A stretch of 36,258 nt of DNA, taken from the IMG/VR virus record IMGVR_UViG_3300005664_000018, positions 1 to 36,258 of that record; one strand, written 5' to 3'. Position numbers and translations under genes: made by a program. This DNA is from a virus. Shown in pieces: positions 18,013 to 26,900 of this stretch. Position 1 is the stretch's first letter. Each line of letters opens with the position of its first letter. The notes below the pieces were generated by a model, which was given only the letters and a program-made list of their open reading frames with translations, was not told the origin of the DNA and ran no database searches.

Positions 18013-18999
18013 TTAAGTAAAATCTTCTTCTTCAGTTTCACCCAAAATAATCTCACCTGTTCCACTAAGAATTGCATTCCAATAACTAGAATATTCTTTT
18101 TTATATTTATCTAAAGCTTCTTTTGTATCAGATATATAACCGTGAGGAACCGCAATAATCTTACCATCCTTGTATGCAATCCCATTTACGTGATTTTTCA
18201 AAATAGAAATTTTAGTTCGTATAGCATAGGAAATTGTTCTTCCATTTTTTGTTGCCGTTATATGATTTACCCCCGCCTTTTTTTGATTACCAAATAGAAA
18301 TACTAATGAAGACGCTAAATATAATGCCTCACCACCTTTGGGTTTAATTTCTGGTTGACCAAAAGGTCCATCAGGAAGGAGAACCCAAGGTTGATTACAA
18401 ACAACCAAAGTATTATAATAAGGATAATCTTCTTTTTTAGATTTAGAAATTCTAGAATGAATTCCCATACCTATTTTATCTGCAAGTACTTTAGCATTAA
18501 ACATACCCCCACCTTTACCGTCAAAAGTCATCTGACACGGTATACTTCCAATTGAGTCCCATAAGAACAATAAACTATAAGGTATCTCACCCTTTTCTTG
18601 AGCATCTAAAACATCATTTATAAAATCAGTCGCTTGTTCAATAACATCAAAAGAATCATTAAATATAAAATGACCATCCCATTCCCCATTTTCATTCTGT
18701 TCAGCCTCTAAACCCAATTCAACAGAGTGTTCCCAAGACCATTTTTTTTCAGTTATAATTAACACCGGTAAATGTCCTTTTTTTTGAGCATCAACTGCCG
18801 CTAATATCATAGCAGTTGTTTTTGAAGCGTTACTATGCCCCAAGAACATATTAATACCCCCCATTACAGGTCCGGGTAAACCACACGCTTCCATAAAAGC
18901 GTCTCCGCAGTTATAGAAACTTTCAGGTTTGTATTTTGTTTTTGTAGAGAATTTACCCTTAATATCCTCTAACGAAAATGTTTTCTTTTTTATCACCAT
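18013..18999 (-). CDS. uvsX: Recombinase, UvsX / RecA-like
   Basis: The 328-aa protein is a RecA-fold strand-exchange protein. The P-loop is GHSNASKT (residues 54-61), in which the usual second Gly is replaced by Ser; UvsX proteins often have such irregular P-loops. Walker B is SLLFLWDSIGS (near 145). NTLVVCNQPW and the Gly-rich KPKGGEALYLASSLVFLF follow, matching the L2/DNA-binding region. The acidic C-terminus (GETEEEDFT) is typical. It is shorter than T4 UvsX (391 aa). It would coat single-stranded DNA together with gp32, encoded next to it, for recombination-dependent replication and repair. The ATG at 18999 follows a 90-base leader containing a strong hairpin. Confidence 0.93.
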   Translation of the reverse strand: MVIKKKTFSLEDIKGKFSTKTKYKPESFYNCGDAFMEACGLPGPVMGGINMFLGHSNASKTTAMILAAVDAQKKGHLPVLIITEKKWSWEHSVELGLEAEQNENGEWDGHFIFNDSFDVIEQATDFINDVLDAQEKGEIPYSLLFLWDSIGSIPCQMTFDGKGGGMFNAKVLADKIGMGIHSRISKSKKEDYPYYNTLVVCNQPWVLLPDGPFGQPEIKPKGGEALYLASSLVFLFGNQKKAGVNHITATKNGRTISYAIRTKISILKNHVNGIAYKDGKIIAVPHGYISDTKEALDKYKKEYSSYWNAILSGTGEIILGETEEEDFT

Positions 19000-19030
19000 A
19001 TGTCTATGTTAATTTAATTTATTAGTTTTT

Positions 19031-19079
19031 TTAGACAAATAGGACACCAAGTAATCTTAGTGTCCAATAATATGTCTAA
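19031..19079 (-). promoter_or_regulatory. Two-tier RNA hairpin between gp32 and uvsX
   Basis: In the minus-strand RNA an outer 7-bp stem (UUAGACA with UGUCUAA) and an inner 10-bp stem (GGACACUAAG with CUUGGUGUCC, loop AUUA) stack across a small internal loop. The single + strand mismatch (C19048/A19059) becomes a G-U pair in the minus RNA, which supports a role in that transcript. No U-run follows (the 3' flank is AAAAAAC), so it is not an ordinary terminator. It may stabilise or process the gp32 message or control uvsX translation. Confidence 0.6.
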
Positions 19080-19089
19080 GTTTGTTTGA

Positions 19090-19944
19090 TTAGAATGGCA
19101 TTTCATCATCAGCCTCGTCATCCGCTTGTGGGTCAATCGGACCAGAAGATTTAGAACCACCAAATGAAGTTTCGTCTTCAGATGAATCACCATAATCATA
19201 ACCACCTTTATCAGAGTTCCATTTTGGTGTTTCACCTCTCGCAATTGCCTCTAAGTATTCAACCGGTTTTTTAGAATATACATCTTCCCAAGTCAACTCA
19301 TCGTTAATCCAAGAGTTGGCAAGTTCTTTGTCCTCGTGAACAGGAGCCGCATCATCATACATAACGGTTTGAATAACAGTGTAGTAAGCTCCTTTTGGAG
19401 TTTTTGCCTTAGTTAATTCTAAGATAAGGTCTCTACCTTTTTCAGGGTCAGCAATATCTCCTTTGTTTCTGTAGATAGGGATGATTTTGTCATAGATTCC
19501 CTCATTTTTGTAGTTAGATTTGAATCTCCAAAATTTAACACCATCTTCTTCGTTATCTCTATCGATAACCTTAACAATGTAGAATTTACGTGATAAGTAA
19601 TTTGATGCCAATTTTTTATCAGCTTCTTTACCTGTTGAACGTAATTCTTCGTAAACCTCAGTTAAAGGTGAACGTTCATTGTCGTTTTTTCCCGGGTCAT
19701 AAAATTTTTGGAATTTTCCATCTACTTGAATCTCGTGGTACCAAACTTCTTTGAATGGTGAAGAACCATCTGTGGTTGGTAAGATTCTTAATCTTTTTTG
19801 TCCTTGGGTTTCCTTATCAGTAAGGATTGCCGCGAAGTATTTTTTCATTCTCTCTTCTTGTGTAAATTTTGAGGTAGAAGAAGAACTACCTTGTTTTGCT
19901 TTCTCGTATTGAGCCAAAACTGCGTCTAATGAATTTGTCGCCAT
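19090..19944 (-). CDS. gp32: Single-stranded DNA-binding protein, T4 gp32-like
   Basis: The 284-aa protein follows the gp32 plan: an N-terminal basic arm (KAKQ, then ERMKKYF), an OB-fold core with RLRILPTTDG, VWYHEI, SRKFYIVKVIDRDN, VKFWRFKSNY and IYDKIIPIY, and an acidic, Ser/Gly-rich tail. The core lacks the three Cys that bind zinc in T4 gp32: where T4 has its CxxC cluster, this protein reads KFYDPGKNDNERSP. The last residues, DEADDEMPF, resemble the DDDIPF tip of bacterial SSB rather than the T4 tail. It binds and organises ssDNA and recruits replication partners. It is the first gene of the replication operon, directly behind a near-consensus promoter. Confidence 0.92.
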   Translation of the reverse strand: MATNSLDAVLAQYEKAKQGSSSSTSKFTQEERMKKYFAAILTDKETQGQKRLRILPTTDGSSPFKEVWYHEIQVDGKFQKFYDPGKNDNERSPLTEVYEELRSTGKEADKKLASNYLSRKFYIVKVIDRDNEEDGVKFWRFKSNYKNEGIYDKIIPIYRNKGDIADPEKGRDLILELTKAKTPKGAYYTVIQTVMYDDAAPVHEDKELANSWINDELTWEDVYSKKPVEYLEAIARGETPKWNSDKGGYDYGDSSEDETSFGGSKSSGPIDPQADDEADDEMPF

Positions 19945-19973
19945 AGTGTTTAAAATATTTAAAGGTTTATAAA

Positions 19974-20002
19974 AGTATAAGTGTCAGCCGTGTGTTTGTC
20001 AA
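19974..20002 (-). promoter_or_regulatory. Near-consensus promoter for the replication operon
   Basis: On the minus strand TTGACA (20002-19997) and TATACT (19979-19974) are separated by exactly 17 bases. The same DNA also fits the Bacteroidota pattern: TTTG, then TACTTTTA about 20 bases on. The predicted start lies about 20 bases before the gp32 ATG. It sits directly after the 20021-20039 terminator, as expected for an independent operon. A TATAAACC late-like box (19971-19964) overlaps. Confidence 0.6.
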
Positions 20003-20010
20003 ATTGTTTT

Positions 20011-20039
20011 AGAAAATAAAACGGACTTTTTTAGTCCGT
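20011..20039 (-). terminator. Intrinsic terminator after the 222-aa gene
   Basis: The minus-strand RNA forms a 7-bp stem, ACGGACT with AGTCCGT (bases 20039-20033 and 20027-20021), with an AAAAA loop. It is followed by TTTATTTTCT. The stem begins six bases after the stop codon of the 222-aa gene. It closes the virion module just upstream of the gp32 promoter. Confidence 0.8.
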
Positions 20040-20044
20040 CTTAC

Positions 20045-20713
20045 TTATCTTATTTGTTGGAATGATGTTGGTTTTCCTTCATCACCAAAATTTCTAAATG
20101 TTTTTTTAATTTCAACTGGTGAATAATCTTCAACTTCATCTTGAGTTAAAATATATTCATTTTTTCCCGATTTTTCCATATCATCTTCTTTATCATCAAA
20201 GAATTGACTTAATTTTTGGTTAAATGGTCCCGAATCCAAACTTCTAAGTTCTAATTTTTCTTGAGGAGTTTTTTCTCTATATTTCTCAATCTTCATTTCT
20301 AAATCGTTCAATTTATTCATAATACCATCCATTTCACCTAATTTAGTTTCTAAATTATCTAAATGTTGGAATAGATTGTTAAAATACTCTTCTTGTTTTT
20401 GTTCTACATTTTTTTGTGATTTAACTAAATCAGTTATATCCATTTCTTCAGTTTTACCCGTAGAATCACCTTCACCAACTTTTTCTACATCAGGGTCATT
20501 CTCTAAATCGACAGGTTGTGGTCCTGATGGTGCTGCAGGTGCTGGCGATACAACATTTGGGTCAACTGGTGCCGAAGCACCTCCCTCTGGTGGTAAAGCA
20601 TTTGGGTCTTCTCCCGGAGGTGGGGGTAATGTTGCATCTTGTTCAACAATATAATTATTGATTGAGTTATATCTAGCAATTTCTTCTAAAATTCTATTGT
20701 CTATTTTTTTCAT
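20045..20713 (-). CDS. Unidentified 222-aa protein: Pro-rich N-terminal linker plus coiled coil
   Basis: After a short helical start (KKIDNRILEEIARYN) comes a low-complexity Pro/Ala/Gly-rich stretch (residues about 28-70, PPPPGEDPN and similar), an acidic patch, then a predicted coiled coil (about 105-150, with Leu/Met heptads in LFQHLDNLETKLGEM and NKLNDLEMKIEKY). The C-terminal part reads EKLELRSLDSGPFNQKLSQF and ILTQDEVEDYSPVEIKKTF. No known catalytic motif. I cannot name the family. The architecture suggests a flexible assembly or scaffold-like adaptor. It starts one base after the 74-aa gene's stop and is the last gene of the virion block, followed by a clear terminator. Confidence 0.75.
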   Translation of the reverse strand: MKKIDNRILEEIARYNSINNYIVEQDATLPPPPGEDPNALPPEGGASAPVDPNVVSPAPAAPSGPQPVDLENDPDVEKVGEGDSTGKTEEMDITDLVKSQKNVEQKQEEYFNNLFQHLDNLETKLGEMDGIMNKLNDLEMKIEKYREKTPQEKLELRSLDSGPFNQKLSQFFDDKEDDMEKSGKNEYILTQDEVEDYSPVEIKKTFRNFGDEGKPTSFQQIR

Positions 20714-20714
20714 C

Positions 20715-20939
20715 TTATCCGTTTAATAATTGTTTTACACCAGTTGTTGTTTCAACTTGTATTTTTCTATTTTGGTTCATTGTATTATCAACTCTTTCAA
20801 TTAGACCGTCTTTCATTCTAATTGTATAACAATCTCCCGAATCCAAATCACAAACTTGTTTTGAACCGTTACCCATATCTTTTTCAGTAGTACGGGTTTT
20901 TTTACCTAAGTAATTTTCTAATAATGATTTTGTATCCAT
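20715..20939 (-). CDS. Unidentified 74-aa protein
   Basis: A small hydrophilic protein with a short N-terminal helix (KSLLENYLGKKTR), two Cys close together (QVCDLDSGDCYTIRM) and a beta-type C-terminal half ending VKQLLNG. I do not recognise it. The gene lies between the 2249-aa hub-like gene and the 222-aa gene, one base from the latter, so the two are probably translated together. TATATATAAAAAGATT precedes the ATG and could be a late-type promoter box plus A-rich leader. A virion or assembly role is inferred from position only. Confidence 0.65.
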   Translation of the reverse strand: MDTKSLLENYLGKKTRTTEKDMGNGSKQVCDLDSGDCYTIRMKDGLIERVDNTMNQNRKIQVETTTGVKQLLNG

Positions 20940-20977
20940 AATCTTTTTATATATAAATATCCGTTAATTAATAAAAA

Positions 20978-23900
20978 TTAAAATTTAAAATTGTATGAAA
21001 ATGATTTTATAGCCTGTTTTCTTGTATTGTCAAACTGTCCTCCTGATGTCATTGGGTTTGCAGATAAACATAAAGTTAAATTATAGTCCCCTTTATTATC
21101 GGTAGAATTACATTTGAATTCGGTCAATAATGATTCAGTATCAACAAAATATTGTTGTTTATTTGAACTTATACTACCAGCTGAAAGGTCTACATTAGTT
21201 CCTGAACCATCATTACAAGGAGCGGTTATATTATAATCCCATCTCGCAGAAATTATATCCCATAACCCTTTAGAAGGGTCTATTCTAACTTTTAAGGATT
21301 CAATTATTGGTTTATTAGATATAGTATAAGTATATTCAGGAATAAATGGATTAGATACTATATCAGTTGCCGATTGTTGTGTTTGCGTGAAATTACCCGT
21401 ATTTTCATTAAATAATTTTATTGCTTTATCAACGTTAGATTCTATATTACTAAGATTTGTGGTTCCCACCATTTTAGTATAAACATTTTCATCCTGAGGT
21501 ATCGCCATTGAATATAAAATTATAAATTTAGAGATTTCTTCTTTATTTAAAATTTTAATAGTTGGTGATGATTTTTCAAATCGACTAATTAAAAAATCAA
21601 TATTTTTTTCTAAACTATCAAACATAACATATGGGTTACTATTTAAAGGACCACCACAATAATATTTTTTGGTAAAGAACGCGTCAATTGACGCACCCCA
21701 ATCACTCATTAAATCCGTACCACTATAGTTATTTGATTGAGTACTTAAATTATTAACTCCATTATTACTATTCAAATACATTTTAGCAAACACACTATAA
21801 GCAAGACTTAAAGGTTTACCATTAGTTTTTGATGATATTAAATCAATAATTTGTTTATATGTTGCCGTGGTTCCTGTTGGTGTTTCAGGAGTAAATTTAC
21901 CATATTTATCATCGGTTGTTTTAACCGGTGGACATTCTTGTGTATTTTGTGGTTTAGTAACATTTTGTTGAGTATTATCATCAACGTTTTTATTTGTTTG
22001 ACCAATAACATTACTTGTAGAACCTGCTAAGTTTGAGATAGAACTTTCAACCCTTCTTTGATTATTTGTCTCAATTATAGTCTGTAACAAAGTTGTTTTC
22101 AAAGATTGAATGTAATTCTCAACTAATGGTAAAGACGCTGTCGGTTGTCTAATACCTTCAAAAGTAGTTTCAAAATTACCGGGCGTTATAGTATGATTAA
22201 CCTTTTGTATCATATATGGACCACTAAACATCGGAACGTGTCTCAAATTAAAATACATAGTTGGTTGTATCATAGCATTACCCATCATATTTACCGAACA
22301 GGCGTAACTCCTATTTTTATATAAATTATACAACGACATATTTTGAGTTGACCCCCCTCTATTTCCTGATTGATTAGCCATCTGATTAATAACCTCTAAC
22401 GACTCAGCTGTTGGTAACCCCGGATTTTGGGACACATTAAACCCTTTAAATATTGATTGATTTTGAGTTCCAAATTCAACGTTAAACCCAACAACCTTAT
22501 TTGATTTATCCCAATCATTTTTACCAATTTGATTTTCATTTAATGGGTTATCACTAGCCCGTCTCAAATCAAAAGCATCATCCTTAAATCTATAATCAAC
22601 ACTATTAATTGCGACGTGTTGACTTGGTTTACCCGCATAAAAACAAACCATCTTTGCCGATGAATTTCTATAATCAACATTCATAAAAGTACCGAACATT
22701 GTGTTTGCAAATTCCAAAGTACCATCAGGTTTTGGTTTTGGATTTTTCACCGCATCTTGTACATTATAAAAATTAACATATGAAGGTATATTCATAACAA
22801 CAAAATTATTTGTTACCAAAACATCATTAACATACGTTAACATGCTCGTAGTAATATTAATATTGGTTAAAGTATTTTTCAGTTTTATTATATCAACCAA
22901 CACTTTTTCACCAATATTTCTACTTGCCCTATCCATCAATAAAACATCTTCAAATAAAGTTTTGTTTTTAAAATCATTACCAGCAATCCACTTATCATTT
23001 GTAGCCTTAAACGATTCCCATAATTCCAATTTACTTTGAGTACTTTCTAAAACAGATTCTTTTACGGGTTTTGGTGTTTCGGTTACAACCGGTAATAACT
23101 TTTTAATTTTAATCATTGTATTATTAACAATGTTATTGTTAAACGTATCCAAATTATCTAAATACCCGTCCATTAATTTACTAAACTTATCATAAGTTAA
23201 AGTATTATCTTTTAACTTTTGAGTTGCATAAATTTTTATGATTGGCCATAAATTTTTAATATTTTCCGAGTCAAAAGCAACATTACAATCAATAAAGAAA
23301 TCAGTAATATAAGAACCACTATCTTTATAACTTAATTCCGGTATGTTTGAAAACCCAACATATGTTTCTAATGTAATCCACACATCTCGTTTTGCATTTA
23401 CAGAATCAATTAATGATGGAGAACCAATTGTACTACTTGGTAATGAATTTGGTGTTACATATCTATAATAGTCCCAAGTGTATGGACTAGTTACAGTGTG
23501 TTTTGGTGACGATGAAAAAGTCCCAAACAATCTTCTATCAAAATTAGATGGATTACCATTTTTAAGATATATATTATAATCTAAAAATTGAGAAATAATG
23601 TTAGACATATTTGTCAATTGTTTTGATTGTATATCTTCAACCAATAATGTATTATTAACCGTTGTGTTGGTTATTTTCATTAAATTTCTCATCAATGATT
23701 GAAAATTTTTAAAACTTGATTGAGTTGTCGTATCCGTAGAATTATCATCTTCAACATATTCATATGTTGATTTTGTAAAATTTAAAAATTGAGTCTCAAA
23801 CTTATCTAAAGTTTCTTTACTAAAAACAGAAAACAATTCACTAATATCCGTGTATTGTTTATCCTCACCATTTATTGAGAAGTTTTCCTGAAATGTTTGT

Positions 23901-26900
23901 CCTTTCCATATTTCTTTTAAATATCTTGTTGGTGAAGGTTTTACTATTTTAGAATTATCAAAATATCCGTAATTTGGTGCAGCCCAAAATAATCTAACAG
24001 AACCATTATACATTGATGTGTTACCGGATAAATCAAATATCAAATTACCAAAACCATCAACACATTCAGATTTTGCTTGATTTATAATGCTACCGTTTGA
24101 CGGCATTATAAATTGATATTGGTCATAATCAGATTTTACTGATATTGACCAAGGAATTACCACGTTGTTTACAGTATTTAAGATTGGAACTTGTTTCGTA
24201 TTATTAATAACCGCTTCAGGAACATAATTTAAAACAAGACCTTCATTAAACCCATTTTGAATATCGGTATTAGTATACCCGGTAAAAATTGTATATCCTT
24301 GGTAAAAAATATTAAAATCATTTATTAATTTAGGGTAAAATCCTGTATTAATTGTTGTTATTGAATTATTACTACTAGATGTTGATACCACCTTATATTG
24401 TTCCAAAACAATTGATGTTCCACTTATTTGTCCCGGAAGAAATAAATCATACGTTTTAGTTTTATCATTTGTTACCGGGTCATAATTACCAACATAATCA
24501 AAATTATTCCAACAATTATCTAATATATCAACATTTTTTTCAACATATGTTTTATATCGATTCCATATTGAACCCACCTTTAACACCCAAGCATAAGGCA
24601 TTTTATGTAACCCCCCAAATTTATTTAAAGATGCAAAAATATAATCTAAACTTTCGTCAGAATAATTATCTTCAGTTCCGGTATATGTTTTATATTTTTC
24701 TCTTAATGTTGATAATGGTAAACTATTAATAAACAAATACGCCGAACTAACAAATGGGTATTGTTCTTTATTTCTTAATTTTTCAACCCCCTCTTGAATG
24801 GCGTTAATAAAATAAGGCGTGTTTAATATAGACGTTGTTTGGTAATTACTAACTAATCCAGTATAATTTAAATATTTAACATCACCTTCTGTTGGTAATT
24901 GATTAGTATACGTTCTACTTGCATAAAAAATTCTAAAATCATCATTAATTATTTTAGGTGTTACAATATTCTTATAAACAAAATTTGTAATAGGTCTTTT
25001 ATCATCTTGACCTTGAGAATCCGTGAAATTACAAATTACTTTTTTATTACTATTATAAACTAATGTTTTTGTAGTATTAAACGATAATTTTTCATCTGTT
25101 CCAACTCCATTCGACAAATTATTTTGAACCCATTTTTTATCAGTAAACGGATAAATATCTGAAAAATCATATTTGTTTGATGTTGTTGAGTTTGAAACAT
25201 ATGTTGTAATATCTTCTTCTTTATTTAAAGAAACTAAAGGTTGTGATTTTGTATCATCAATATCGTTTTGACTTTTAAACTCAAATTCTGCATTCTCAAC
25301 ATCGTTTTTTATATATCCAGTATTAAAAATTCCTCTTATAAAATTTTGCCAACTTGGTCCATTCCCTTCGTTGGATATAAGTTTTAACACACTTTCAAAA
25401 TTATTTGATTTTAAATTATTGTCTCTAATAATTTTAATTAAAGATACGTCCGAATTTGATATACTATTTTTTATATTAATACTTTCAGCATCAGCAATTA
25501 CATTTGAAACTTTATCTAATTCTGTTGTGTTATTTTCACATCTATCTAATTTTGAATAATGAGATGTTAATAAAATTCTTTCATAAATTTCATAAATGTA
25601 ATTAACATCAACTTTATTAGCAAAAACTTCATTACTAACCGGAAACTCAATAGCCCCTAAAGATACTCGGGTTGGTTCGGTTACTGAATTTGAATTATCT
25701 GTGGTAGGTTGTGGAGGTGGGGTTCTTTGAGTTAAACCTCTAATAAACTCCTCAACAAACTCAATTTCAGGCCAAACATCGTATAAATAACCTTTTGTTT
25801 GACTAATAATATCATTATCCCCCGGATATCTTACTTCATATTTTTCTTGTCCATTTTCTCCGGTTGTTGCTTTAATTACTTGAGGCCAAGGATAGATTGG
25901 TTGGGTTGAATTACTGCCTGAAGTTTGGTTATCAGGGTTAGCGTTAGAAACTGTCGTATCAAAAATAGCATTTTTTCTAATCTTATCATCTCTTTTTTCC
26001 CAAGCTTTGGTATGAACATCATCCATCAACCTTAAAAAAGCTTCACCATTAGCAAAAATAACCGCAAGAACATTTCTGATATTAGGAATAAAACCAATAC
26101 CATTATCCTTACTTTCCAATAATTCCGCTAAAGCCTTTGTTAATTCTTCTTGGATTATTTCTCTTTTTGTTTGAAGGTCCTTATTCATTTTATCAGTTAA
26201 ATCAATAAAACTATTTTTGCCTTCAAACACAAAATATTGTGATGTTGCTTGTTTACTACCACCTTTAAGTGTTATGGTTATATTGTCTAATATATTGTCA
26301 TTTGTTAATTCCGCACGAAATTTAGTTAAATCCTCCGGTGTTGGTTGACTATTTTTTCTTTGTGCTTTATACGTCTCTTCAAGATTTATATCATCGTAAT
26401 TAACATTTTTTGGAAAAATCTCATATTTAACAGGGTTTGGTATTTTACACTCGGTTTTTTTACCATTAATCTCATAACTACCATTATCACCACAAGTTTT
26501 ATTACTATTTAATAATGTATTATACTTATCAAGTATACCTTTTAAATCCGCAATAGCATCACTTTTAGTTTGTATTGATGTATTTTTTTTAAATGTATAA
26601 ACTTTTTGTCCTGTATTTAAAATATAATAATTATTAACGTCCATATACTTTTGAAACCAAGAAGTTTGTAATGTATAATACACATCTTTTTGAAAATCCC
26701 TTAAATTATTACTATATGTATCTAAATCCGTTAAAGGGTCTAAATTTTGTTTAGTAAATGATTCTAAAACATTTGTGATAAAATTTTCAATCCTATCCTT
26801 CATTTGCATAACAGTTATTTCCGGAAAATCATTTGGAATCAACCCTTTAGATTTATATTCACTATACATTTCAACTATCTTTTGATAACCTCGTTCAACA

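Noticed and set aside
19014-19244. A 76-aa minus-strand frame over the gp32 end and the hairpin
   Set aside because: Overlaps the gp32 acidic tail in another frame and runs through the stem-loop; composition (His/Met/Leu) looks non-coding.
20376-20654. A 92-aa open frame on the + strand opposite the Pro-rich region
   Set aside because: It is the mirror of the low-complexity Pro/Ala/Gly coding of the 222-aa gene, has no leader or partner, and all other genes lie on the minus strand.
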